Positions 26,575 through 34,897 of a stretch of 64,000 nucleotides of DNA are shown piece by piece; position 1 is the stretch's first letter, and every line of letters begins with the position of its first letter. The position numbers and the translations under genes are program-made. The DNA comes from Verrucomicrobiaceae bacterium (GTDB lineage: Bacteria; Verrucomicrobiota; Verrucomicrobiia; Verrucomicrobiales; Verrucomicrobiaceae): the NCBI GenBank assembly GCA_016795485.1, contig JAEUHM010000019.1, forward strand, positions 78,613 through 142,612. Direction: 5' to 3'. The notes beneath the pieces were generated by a model. That model worked only from the letters and a program-made list of their open reading frames with translations, was not told where the DNA came from and searched no databases.

Positions 26575-27624
26575 TCATACTCGGAGCGCCCACTCGAGAA
26601 GGGCTTGCGCATCGCGCCACACGCTGTCCTTCGTGCCATTCAGCACAACGACAATACGCCGACGGCCTTCCCGTTCGCCTGTTGCTACAAGGCAGTAGCC
26701 AGCGGCAGAAGTGTAGCCAGTTTTAAAGCCATCGCAGAACTCGCACGTCCTCAGCACTCGGTTGGTGTTCTCGAGAGGAATCTTCTTTCCATCGGGCTTC
26801 TCAAACCAATAAGACTTTAGCTTCACCATCTCCCTAACCGCAGGGATTTTGTCAGCTACCATTGTGATCTTTGCCAGATCGATGGCTGTAGAGAACGGGT
26901 CTGGCTGTTCTTTGACAGGTGGGAGTCCATTTGGGTTAATGAATAAGGTGTTCTGGCATCCCAGTTCCTTTGCCCGGGCGTTCATCTTGGCCACAAATGC
27001 CTCTACCGAGCCAGCGTTGTCACGTGCCAGAGCCTGGGCGATATCGTTGCTGCTCTTCACCATCAGGGCAGTTAGCAAGTTCCTGCGTGTGTAAGTCTCA
27101 CCCTTTTTAAGCCCCATACGAACAGGCGCACATTCGGTGTCACTCTGTTCAACCGTCACTATCTTGTCCAAATCACCCGCCTCGGCCAATATGAGTGCCG
27201 TCATGATTTTGGTGGTGGACGCGATCGCACCCTTGCGGCTTGCAGCGCGTTCAAATAGCGGGACATCGGGGAGTTCAGGGTCAATGACCAAGATACGCTC
27301 TGAAGTTGTGGCTGGTGCGGGACCGCGTCTGGCCTTGGTTTCGAACTCTACCTTAGCACGCTGGGCAGCTTCCTCTAATTTTGCAACCTCCTGCAGCCTC
27401 ACTGCCAAAGCTGCTTCTTTTTGCTTCAGGCTGATGCGTTCGCCCTCAATCTCACGAAGTCGAGCCGCGATTTCTTGTTCGCGCTTTGCGACATCCGCAA
27501 CCTTGGCACTTACCTCTTCCTCTCTCCAGCGGAGTTCCGACTCACGTTTAGGGTCATCGCAGCCGCAGACTAGCATCGCATTGAATGCGACGAGAATCAT
27601 GCGGCTGAACTTGTGGGCAGACAT
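26575..27624 (-). CDS. D-alanyl-D-alanine carboxypeptidase family (S11) lipoprotein with coiled coil
   Basis: A 349-residue protein. The leader ends in LVCGC (Cys22), a likely lipid anchor, followed by a heptad-rich coiled coil (about 28-100) and an S11 penicillin-binding domain. The catalytic motifs are all present: STTK (S136, K139), SSN (191-193) and KTG (301-303). Such enzymes trim the fifth D-Ala of peptidoglycan stem peptides. The N-terminal coiled coil is unusual, because classical PBP5/6 instead carry a C-terminal amphipathic anchor. Its ATG overlaps the aroD stop (TGATG). Confidence 0.88.
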   Translation of the reverse strand: MSAHKFSRMILVAFNAMLVCGCDDPKRESELRWREEEVSAKVADVAKREQEIAARLREIEGERISLKQKEAALAVRLQEVAKLEEAAQRAKVEFETKARRGPAPATTSERILVIDPELPDVPLFERAASRKGAIASTTKIMTALILAEAGDLDKIVTVEQSDTECAPVRMGLKKGETYTRRNLLTALMVKSSNDIAQALARDNAGSVEAFVAKMNARAKELGCQNTLFINPNGLPPVKEQPDPFSTAIDLAKITMVADKIPAVREMVKLKSYWFEKPDGKKIPLENTNRVLRTCEFCDGFKTGYTSAAGYCLVATGEREGRRRIVVVLNGTKDSVWRDAQALLEWALRV

Positions 27625-28334
27625 CAAAGTTGTGAGAGGATTTCTTTCAGGCGAGGTGCGGGCCACTGTCCCGGTGCATTTGAGTTACCAAGGAAGCCGT
27701 AGTTGAGCAAGGAACCAATTTTCGCAAGTGCCACTCTCGACATTCTGCCAAGTGGTCCCATTCCCATCGTGGCGATTGGGAGCCTCCGCTTATAGATCGT
27801 CTGATTCATAAGTCGGATCAAATCCCCCGCGCTGTTGAGGAAAACAGCCAACTTGACGGCATCAATGCCAGCCGTTTCCGCAAACTCTCTCGCTCCCGCC
27901 AGAACGTCGTCTGCCGGTGTTGCTTGGAAGTCGTGGAAAGAGCCAACAACGCCAACTCCCCGCGATCTGGCTTTGGAAATGAGACCAGCCATGCCAGGCA
28001 CACTGCGTAACTCCAAGTCTATCAGTGCTGCTTTGTCCAAGAACGGCTCAAGCATGGCAGCGCGTTCGGCGTCAGACTCAGGACCTTTTCCCCCTTCGGC
28101 TGGATGACGTGCGGTGAAAAGAATCGGGCGTGCCAAGTGATCGCAAGCATCAAGGATGGCCTTTATGGGCATCTCAAGCAGATCGAGGCGGAGTTCGACT
28201 AAGTCGCAAGCGGCCTCCTTCACGTTGGGAGGCTCGTTGCAGAAGCGCTCAAGCACGGCTGCATCGCTGACCACACCCACGGTGAGGGGGGATGTGGATA
28301 ATAGGAGGTTTTTAGAGGAAATAGTTTGCGGCAT
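27624..28334 (-). CDS. aroD: 3-dehydroquinate dehydratase, type I
   Basis: A 236-residue type I dehydroquinase, which forms a Schiff base with 3-dehydroquinate to give 3-dehydroshikimate in the shikimate pathway. The catalytic pair is H134 (GSFHDF) and K161 (AVKLAVF), 27 residues apart as in Escherichia coli, and VELRLDLLE supplies the substrate-binding Glu and Arg. It is the first gene of a four-gene minus-strand run and divergent from the glycosylphosphotransferase gene; the AT-rich 50 bases between them must hold both promoters. Confidence 0.95.
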   Translation of the reverse strand: MPQTISSKNLLLSTSPLTVGVVSDAAVLERFCNEPPNVKEAACDLVELRLDLLEMPIKAILDACDHLARPILFTARHPAEGGKGPESDAERAAMLEPFLDKAALIDLELRSVPGMAGLISKARSRGVGVVGSFHDFQATPADDVLAGAREFAETAGIDAVKLAVFLNSAGDLIRLMNQTIYKRRLPIATMGMGPLGRMSRVALAKIGSLLNYGFLGNSNAPGQWPAPRLKEILSQL

Positions 28335-28384
28335 AAATAATAACTGCCATATTATTTACATAACTTAAATATCGGAGCCTCACT

Positions 28385-29779
28385 ATGCTCGGACGCAGGC
28401 AGGAAATCAATTTACAGCTCACGGAGCTTGTCGACAGCGCACTGTTGGCAGCAGCGCTGTGGCTGTCCTACGTTTTCAGGGCCTACTTTCTCCAAAGTCA
28501 ATTCCCCGACTTGGAACTGATCCCCGCCTTCGACGAGTTCCTTTGGGTCTTCGCGGTAGTCGTGCCATTCACACCGATAGTTCTGGAGTCCAGAGGCTTC
28601 TACAATGGCATCCTCAACAAGTCACTAATCACATCGGTAAAGCAGATGTTCAGCGCTCTGCTTGTCATGGCAACGATCATCGGTGCATTCGTAGTGTTCT
28701 TTCGTTGGAATGTACCGAGTCGATCCGTGACGCTGATCGCGATACCGATGGCGGGGTTCGTTCTTCTTTTGAGAGAGGCTTGGCAGCGGGATCGCCATCG
28801 ACGTCGGTTGCTAACTGGTAATGGCAGACAACGTGTGCTGCTCGCAGGGCTTCCCTCGGACGTGGATCGACTCCTTGGAAGCATGTCGCCAGAGCAGCGC
28901 GCAGAGATTGAAGTGATGGGCCGTGTGGATCTCACGGGTCAGCCAGTTTCGGACCTAGTTGCGGAGATGCGGGCCGGTTCAGTGGCGCGAGTCATCTTTG
29001 CTGCTCAGCACATTCACTTTGGACGCATTGAAGAAGCTGTCCAAGCATGTGAAACCGAAGGCGTTGAGTCCTGGGTCTGCGCGGACTTCTTCCAAACGAG
29101 CATTGCACGTCCCACGTTTGATGTCCTTGGCGGCAAACTGATGTTGGTGTTCCACACCACACCGCAGATAAGTTGGTCGCTGTGGTGCAAGGAGGTGCTG
29201 GACCGCAGTGCTGCCCTCGTCCTGCTGATTTTGAGTTCACCTCTTTGGATCGTAGCTGTGGTTGGGATTCGACTCTCGTCCCGTGGCCCGATCTTTTTCC
29301 ATCAAGAGCGTGCGGGTCTCTACGGCAAAGGATTCCGTATGTGGAAGTTCCGCACGATGCATCCTGATGCTGAAGCCATGCAGAAGGCGTTGGCCGCGCA
29401 GAACGAGATGGACGGACCCGTATTCAAAATCAAAAGCGATCCTCGCATCTTTGCGTTCGGCTCATGGCTTCGGAAGTTCAGCATTGATGAGCTACCTCAG
29501 CTCATCAACGTACTCCGCGGTGAGATGAGCCTCGTGGGTCCGCGCCCGCTGCCAATGTATGAGATTGCCAAGATCGAGAAGGACGCCCAACGCAGGCGAT
29601 TGAGTGTGAAGCCAGGCCTGACTTGCCTCTGGCAGATCAGCGGACGAAATCGCATCACTAGCTTTGATGAGTGGGTGGCCCTCGATCTAAAGTACATCGA
29701 CAACTGGTCGATCTGGCTGGATTTCAAGATCCTCGCACAGACTCTTCCAGCCGTGATGAAAGGCAGTGGAGCTAGCTAA
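28385..29779 (+). CDS. Exopolysaccharide-type polyprenyl glycosylphosphotransferase (WcaJ-like)
   Basis: A 464-residue membrane enzyme that transfers a sugar-1-phosphate from a nucleotide sugar to undecaprenyl phosphate. It has four N-terminal helices (within about 17-130), a CoA-binding-like NAD fold linker (140-270), a fifth helix (about 280-300) and the bacterial sugar transferase domain with KFRTMHPDAE, IDELPQLINVLRGEMSLVGP and the PGLTCLWQISGR signature. Normally this starts an exopolysaccharide repeat unit, yet no glycosyltransferase, Wzx or Wzy gene flanks it. Its 3' end overlaps the convergent MFS gene by 8 bases. Confidence 0.93.
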   Translation: MLGRRQEINLQLTELVDSALLAAALWLSYVFRAYFLQSQFPDLELIPAFDEFLWVFAVVVPFTPIVLESRGFYNGILNKSLITSVKQMFSALLVMATIIGAFVVFFRWNVPSRSVTLIAIPMAGFVLLLREAWQRDRHRRRLLTGNGRQRVLLAGLPSDVDRLLGSMSPEQRAEIEVMGRVDLTGQPVSDLVAEMRAGSVARVIFAAQHIHFGRIEEAVQACETEGVESWVCADFFQTSIARPTFDVLGGKLMLVFHTTPQISWSLWCKEVLDRSAALVLLILSSPLWIVAVVGIRLSSRGPIFFHQERAGLYGKGFRMWKFRTMHPDAEAMQKALAAQNEMDGPVFKIKSDPRIFAFGSWLRKFSIDELPQLINVLRGEMSLVGPRPLPMYEIAKIEKDAQRRRLSVKPGLTCLWQISGRNRITSFDEWVALDLKYIDNWSIWLDFKILAQTLPAVMKGSGAS

Positions 29780-31058
29780 CGCGCGACTCGTGGTCTAGAA
29801 GCAGGTGTTGATCTGAGTCGATAAAGCACCAGCAGACCGCAGACACCAGGTAAGTGGACGCAGCAACGTAAAGGGGCACGTTCCAATCATTTCCAGAAGA
29901 CGTGAACAGAAATGCTGCGGCGGTAGGTCCAAGTGCGCCTCCCAAGTTGCCCATCATATTCATGCTGCCAGAGACAGATCCAGCCAGCTTACCTCCGATG
30001 TCCATGCAGGCACCCCAAGCGCCCGGCATCGACAAGTCGTTAAAGAAGCCCGATACGCCAAGTGCCAGCAACGCCCACATGGGATGAGCTTGTTGGGTCG
30101 TTGCCACCAAAATAAGAACTCCGGCAGCGATCATCCCCACCGCACCAATCCACCGCCTAGATCGGCTGAGTGTTCCAGGCCCATTTGTGAGCCTCCGAGC
30201 AACGATTCCACCGACAAAGCAGCCCACACCTCCAAAAAGAAGTGGCAAGCCACCCAAGAATGCGATCCAAGGATCATCCGTGTTCAGTTGGAGTGCCTCC
30301 TTCATGTATTTCGGCATCCAGGTGATGTAAAAATACCAAACGTAGCTGATGCAAAAATAGTAGAGCCAGAGCAGAAGGACCGAGCGATGTCTGAAGAGCC
30401 TTCTCCATGGAATGGCAGCGTGACCGTCTACGCCGTGGCTGGATGCATTGATCAATTCAAGCTCGGCCATATTCACACCTCTGTGTTCGGCAGGATCGTC
30501 CCTGAACCACCGATAGAAGAAGACAACCCAAACCACGCCAAGCAAGGCGAACACCATAAACATGTTTCGCCAGTTCATCATCGTTAGCATCCAGACCACA
30601 AGCAGTGGTGTGAAGGCTCCTCCCCAGCGAGCGCACATCCAAGTGATTCCTTGAGCCACTCCGCGCTCCTCATGTGGGAGCCAAATGTTGTACATCTTGG
30701 TGATATTTGGGAATCCCCCTGCTTCTCCAGCACCAAACATGAAACGAAACACGATGAGTGACACGAAGCTCCAAGCGAAACCTGTGGCTGCCGTAAATGC
30801 ACTCCAAAACAGCACGATACGCAGTAGAACCTTACGAGGCCCGAGACGGTCTCCAAGCCAGCCGCCAGGTATCTCGAACAACGCATACGCTAGAGTGAAT
30901 GCTGAAAAGACAAACCCCATCTGCTCAGTAGTCAGGTGCAACTCGGCGGTGACCAGTGACGCCGCCTTGCTGATCGCTACCCGGTCAATGTAGTGAATGA
31001 TGCCGAGCGCGATCGCGAACAACACAACACCGTAGCGGGTTCTGGAAGCTTGAGTCAT
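29772..31058 (-). CDS. Major facilitator superfamily transporter (anion:cation symporter type)
   Basis: A 428-residue protein with about 12 membrane helices. The loop-2 motif GGWLGDRLGPRKVLLR and the FRFMFGAGEAGGFPNITK and WLPHEERGVAQGI blocks are those of the ACS branch (hexuronate, tartrate and similar organic anion transporters). The substrate cannot be fixed. No sugar-acid catabolic gene adjoins it. It converges on the sugar transferase gene with overlapping 3' ends. Confidence 0.9.
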   Translation of the reverse strand: MTQASRTRYGVVLFAIALGIIHYIDRVAISKAASLVTAELHLTTEQMGFVFSAFTLAYALFEIPGGWLGDRLGPRKVLLRIVLFWSAFTAATGFAWSFVSLIVFRFMFGAGEAGGFPNITKMYNIWLPHEERGVAQGITWMCARWGGAFTPLLVVWMLTMMNWRNMFMVFALLGVVWVVFFYRWFRDDPAEHRGVNMAELELINASSHGVDGHAAIPWRRLFRHRSVLLLWLYYFCISYVWYFYITWMPKYMKEALQLNTDDPWIAFLGGLPLLFGGVGCFVGGIVARRLTNGPGTLSRSRRWIGAVGMIAAGVLILVATTQQAHPMWALLALGVSGFFNDLSMPGAWGACMDIGGKLAGSVSGSMNMMGNLGGALGPTAAAFLFTSSGNDWNVPLYVAASTYLVSAVCWCFIDSDQHLLLDHESRVS

Positions 31059-31112
31059 GAAAGAATCGCATCCTAGGCGGATTCACATGTTCTAAGCAAT
31101 CACCAACTCGTT

Positions 31113-33434
31113 CTACATCATTTGCATCGGGTCCACGTCACAGGTGACGATCACGTCTGGCGGTATAGTCAGCTCTTTGAGCACTTTTCGCACGTGTCTT
31201 GCCAGCGGGCGTATCGACGCCGCACGCATGATGAGTTGGAATCGATATTGGCCGTGCGCCTTACTTAGAGCGCATGGCGATGGTTCACCCATGATGGTTC
31301 CTTCGGGCAAATCTTGCCGCAGGCGACTGTTCAGTGTCTGTAAGGTGAACTCCGCGAGATTGGCCTGCTTGCTGCGGCTCATGATGATCAGCATGTGGCT
31401 GAAGGGCGGATAGCTAAAGGCTTGCCGCTGCTCGCACTCTTGATCCGCATAACCCTCAAAGTCCGCCTGCCGAGAGAACTGAATCGCCGGTGTGTGTGGT
31501 GAGAAGGTCTGCACGATCACTTCACCCATGACTTCACCACGTCCAGCCCTTCCCGCGACTTGCGTTAGGAGTTGGAATGTCCTTTCGGCCGCTCGGATGT
31601 CCGGCAGGTTCAAGGCTTGATCAGCATTGAGCACGCCGACAAGCGTTACGTTTGGAAAGTCGAGACCCTTGGCAATCATCTGCGTACCGATGAGCATATC
31701 CAACTTCTGTGAACGAAACTCACGCAACGTATCTCGGAGTTGGTTCTTCTTTTGCATGACATCGGTGTCTACACGGGCGATGCGCGCTGTTGGGAAGGCC
31801 TTCTTCAGCACTTCTTCAGCTCTTTCTGTGCCGTACCCGGCAAATGCGATCCCTGGATCGGAACATTTGGGGCATTTGCGCGGAACCAACCTTCTGGCGC
31901 CGCAAATGTGGCAAATCAGACGATCATCAGCCCGATGCAAAGTCATGGGTATGTCACAGTCCTGGCATTTTATCGTCTCGCTGCACGATGGGCAGCTCAA
32001 GGACGTGTTGTAGCCCCTGCGATTGAGGAACAAGATGATCTGCTCGTTCTTGGCAAGGCGGTCGAGGATTGCAGTGCGCAACTGCTCACTCAGAATCCGC
32101 GTATCAGGACTCTCCCCGCCTTTCTTTCGCCGCAGTCTGAGATCGACAATGCGGATCAGCGGCATCCGCTTTCCATCAGTTCGCCGAGTCATGCGCAGAA
32201 GGTCATATTTACCTGTCCGTGCGTTTTGATAAGACTCCAAACTTGGGGTGGCAGTCGCTAACAAGACAGCACAACCCTCTAGTTTAGCCCTGACCACCGC
32301 GACATCACGTGCTTGGTAGCGTGGCGTCTCGTCTTGCTTATATGAGGGCTCGTGTTCTTCATCGACGATGATAATCCCGAGGTTCTCCAGTGGTGCAAAA
32401 ATCGCACTGCGAGCACCGATCACAATGTCAGCACGTCTTTCATGCACCTTGAACCACTCATCGTGCCGTTCTCCCTCACTGAGGTGGCTATGCAGCACGG
32501 CAATGCGGTCTCTTTTCTCCGAGAATCGGGCTTTGAAACGTTCTATCGTCTGTGGAGTGAGACTGATCTCTGGCACGAGCACCAAGGCTGTTTTTCCTTG
32601 CTCCAATGTGTGTGCGATTGCTTGAAGGAACACTTCTGTCTTGCCACTGCCCGTAACACCATAGAGCAGCATCGGTTTTGCGCTCTCGGGCGAGTCAATG
32701 GCCTTCACCACGGCCTTGTAGCAAGTTTCTTGTTCCTCGGTGAACTTGAGCGGCGTTGTTGGGAGGAACTCTTCGTCCGCATGAGGATCGCGCTCCACTC
32801 GCACTTCTGCCCGCACGATGTATTCCTTCTTCAAAAGTGGCGCAAGAAACCGGGAAGCGTGTGGATGTTGCTTCCGTAGTTCGCTCAAAGTGGCCGTGCC
32901 GCCACGGTCAGAGAGCAGATCAATCACCCTTGCCTGCATGGGCGCTTTGCCCCGCAGTTTTTCAAGGTCGGCGGGCGATATGGGTTTGTGCAATGTTAGT
33001 CGGCTGTCCTTGATAAAACTCTCCGGCTTCTGCCTCACCGCTTGTGGCAACATGGTGCGTAGCACCTGATGCTGAGAGCATAAGTAGTAATCAGCTACCC
33101 ATGCCGCCAACTTCAAGAGCGCTGGGGTAAAGCTAGCATCGCGTCCAATGACTTGAGCGATCGGCTTGAGCTTGAACTTTGTGCTCGAAGCCTTCGGAAG
33201 ATCAATCACCACCGCCGCCACTTTTTGGTTTTGAAGTGGGACATACACACGCGTCCCTGGCTTGACCCGATCTTCCAAGTCTGTCGGAATGAGGTAGTCC
33301 AGTTCAAGGTCAGTTTGTTCCACTTTCACCCGCGCAACCGAGCTACCAGAGGAGCTTGGCGCGTGTTGACCCGCCGGTGCTTCATCAAAGAGGCTGGCTT
33401 GGATTGGTTTAGGTGTAGTATCAGTGTCGGACAC
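31113..33434 (-). CDS. priA: Primosomal helicase PriA (replication restart)
   Basis: A 773-residue 3'-to-5' DNA helicase that reloads the replisome at stalled forks. It has an N-terminal DNA-binding domain (about 30-140), Walker A GVTGSGKT (259-266), the DEEH box (358-361), the GTQMIAKGLDFPNVTLVG motif V block, and the Cys-rich zinc region between the helicase lobes (CPSCSETIKCQDCD followed by CHICGARRLVPRKCPKC). Complete length. Single gene with short flanks. Confidence 0.97.
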   Translation of the reverse strand: MSDTDTTPKPIQASLFDEAPAGQHAPSSSGSSVARVKVEQTDLELDYLIPTDLEDRVKPGTRVYVPLQNQKVAAVVIDLPKASSTKFKLKPIAQVIGRDASFTPALLKLAAWVADYYLCSQHQVLRTMLPQAVRQKPESFIKDSRLTLHKPISPADLEKLRGKAPMQARVIDLLSDRGGTATLSELRKQHPHASRFLAPLLKKEYIVRAEVRVERDPHADEEFLPTTPLKFTEEQETCYKAVVKAIDSPESAKPMLLYGVTGSGKTEVFLQAIAHTLEQGKTALVLVPEISLTPQTIERFKARFSEKRDRIAVLHSHLSEGERHDEWFKVHERRADIVIGARSAIFAPLENLGIIIVDEEHEPSYKQDETPRYQARDVAVVRAKLEGCAVLLATATPSLESYQNARTGKYDLLRMTRRTDGKRMPLIRIVDLRLRRKKGGESPDTRILSEQLRTAILDRLAKNEQIILFLNRRGYNTSLSCPSCSETIKCQDCDIPMTLHRADDRLICHICGARRLVPRKCPKCSDPGIAFAGYGTERAEEVLKKAFPTARIARVDTDVMQKKNQLRDTLREFRSQKLDMLIGTQMIAKGLDFPNVTLVGVLNADQALNLPDIRAAERTFQLLTQVAGRAGRGEVMGEVIVQTFSPHTPAIQFSRQADFEGYADQECEQRQAFSYPPFSHMLIIMSRSKQANLAEFTLQTLNSRLRQDLPEGTIMGEPSPCALSKAHGQYRFQLIMRAASIRPLARHVRKVLKELTIPPDVIVTCDVDPMQMM

Positions 33435-33479
33435 TCATCTATCTCATAGAGCGAAAGCCGCGCGTGTCGTGCGCGGAGT

Positions 33480-33998
33480 TTAGGGCGCGTCCAAGTCTAA
33501 GTTTTTCGGAATGCGGTATCCTTCTAGTGCCGGATTGGCCACGCTGACGATCTGCCAACTCCACGGCCAACGTCCCGTCTTTTTCCAGTGAAACACCCAG
33601 GGCTCTTTGACGCGCTTGGACTCGGCTACGACGAAACTGCTGATTCCCGCTCCGGTGCCCTCAACGATAAGCCGAGTCTTCACGTAGCCGATGCCGCTCG
33701 CTGCCCGGACGTGTTTGATATCGTTCTGGATGCTGATGAAGATAAAATGCTGAAGGAGAAGTCTGGCGGTCTTTTTTGCAGATTCTGAATCCTGTCCCCA
33801 CATGTCGGAATAGTCGTTTGAAAAGTAATCATCCACATCATTCCAATCGCGGTCTGCTAGATGTTGGACGAACGCCTCATGCGCTCGTTGCATCTGAGTG
33901 TTGTGACTCGCCAAGAAAGTGGTGCTACACCACCACAGAAGCCAGATGAGGCTAACTGCTCCCAGCCATCGGAGCCCGGTTCTTTGCCAATCAGTCAT
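33480..33998 (-). CDS. Membrane-anchored NTF2-like protein
   Basis: The 172-residue protein has one N-terminal hydrophobic helix (about 11-30) and then an AHEAFVQHLADRDWNDVDDYFS stretch followed by alternating strands, the look of an NTF2/SnoaL-type cone fold. It ends with GRWPWSWQIVSV. These small domains bind ligands or partners; nothing specific can be said. It lies between priA and the prepilin gene on the same strand, with a strong hairpin just upstream. Confidence 0.65.
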   Translation of the reverse strand: MTDWQRTGLRWLGAVSLIWLLWWCSTTFLASHNTQMQRAHEAFVQHLADRDWNDVDDYFSNDYSDMWGQDSESAKKTARLLLQHFIFISIQNDIKHVRAASGIGYVKTRLIVEGTGAGISSFVVAESKRVKEPWVFHWKKTGRWPWSWQIVSVANPALEGYRIPKNLDLDAP

Positions 33999-34016
33999 GG
34001 TGTGAGTTTCTGAGTT

Positions 34017-34048
34017 GGCACCGCAGCACCAAAAGGTCCTGCGGTGCC
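34017..34048 (-). terminator. Hairpin downstream of the prepilin-like gene
   Basis: A 10-bp perfect stem GGCACCGCAG/CTGCGGTGCC, with a 12-base loop, lies 15 bases past the stop codon of the minus-strand prepilin gene. There is no T run on the exit side. The stem core is shared with the aguA hairpin at 18535-18574. Confidence 0.6.
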
Positions 34049-34063
34049 TGTTTCCAATGGTCT

Positions 34064-34744
34064 TCAGCGCTGAATATCCAGGAAGCTGCCTTCCTCGGAC
34101 ATGAGCGTGAAGAGGTTCTTCCCGGAGTCATTGGACTTCAGGCCAACGTTGTTGCCGTCCGAGCTTTCTAACCGCTCTGGGCCAGAGGAGCCGTCGTTTC
34201 GGGCCACGATGATCCGTCCACCAGACCATGCACGCCCTTCCACGGGCCTGCCGGATGCAGTCGCATTCCATGCCGGCGGCCATGAAGTGCTCATCGCGTT
34301 CTCAAACACCACCGGGGCAGTGCCGTCGGTAGCATCTGAGATTCCTTTGACGAGACACCAATGGTTTTCGCCTGCTTCCAGAGCTTTCTCGAACTCAGGT
34401 GCACCGCCAAAATCGCCATCGGGCTGATAGGGGCTCACTGGGCTTGAGAAGATGCGTTCGTCTTTAAGGGAGCCGTTTTGGAACAGCAACCTGAAGGCAT
34501 CGTTCGCGGTGGAAGGCGGGTTCTTCCGGTTCGCGTCCGGATAGAGTCCGTGGTGATCGGCGGCGTATGATTTGAGCGCCAAAACGATCTGTTTGGAGTT
34601 GTTTGTGGCTACAGCCATGTGAGCGGCGACTTGCGCGCTATGGATGGCTGACATCGCCATGCTGGACAGGAGGCCGATGATGGTAATCACCACCAGCAGC
34701 TCCAGGAGGGAAAACCCTCCAGGCCTTTGTCGTGTCGTTTTCAT
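34064..34744 (-). CDS. Type II secretion/type IV prepilin-like protein
   Basis: The 226-residue protein has a prepilin leader, GGFSLLELLVVITIIGLL, cut after Gly10, with the Glu5-equivalent of the mature N-terminal helix. The C-terminal globular part is Gly/Ser/Asn-rich. It belongs to the large class of orphan pseudopilins (DUF1559-like by layout) common in Planctomycetes and Verrucomicrobia, far from any pilus or Gsp gene here. It probably sits in the cell envelope after processing by a prepilin peptidase. Confidence 0.85.
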   Translation of the reverse strand: MKTTRQRPGGFSLLELLVVITIIGLLSSMAMSAIHSAQVAAHMAVATNNSKQIVLALKSYAADHHGLYPDANRKNPPSTANDAFRLLFQNGSLKDERIFSSPVSPYQPDGDFGGAPEFEKALEAGENHWCLVKGISDATDGTAPVVFENAMSTSWPPAWNATASGRPVEGRAWSGGRIIVARNDGSSGPERLESSDGNNVGLKSNDSGKNLFTLMSEEGSFLDIQR

Positions 34745-34785
34745 GTTATCAGTTTGGTTTGTGTTTGTTTTTTATGTCTATGAAT

Positions 34786-34812
34786 GGCGGAGACCCAGCC
34801 TGGGTGGCCGCC
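34786..34812 (-). other. Strong hairpin in the leader of the prepilin gene
   Basis: GGCGG-AG-ACCCAG-C-CTGGGT-GG-CCGCC forms two stacked stems separated by a 2-by-2 internal loop, 42 to 68 bases upstream of the prepilin ATG. It is in the space between two minus-strand genes, so it may be a leader RNA element of the prepilin gene or part of the preceding transcript's end. Confidence 0.4.
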
Positions 34813-34838
34813 AGGTCCATTTCACCAAAATGTAAGGT

Positions 34839-34860
34839 AAAACACCACACAAATGTGGTG
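34839..34860 (-). terminator. Terminator of the DUF3472/BSP gene
   Basis: On the minus strand the stem CACCACA/TGTGGTG with a TTTG loop is followed by TTTT. It begins about 38 bases after the stop codon at 34898. Confidence 0.7.
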
Positions 34861-34897
34861 GATTCACCGCTGCCGACAGTCGTTGAGGACGATTTTG

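Noticed and set aside
31740..32261. Long plus-strand frame inside priA
   Set aside because: Antisense shadow of the helicase domain of priA.
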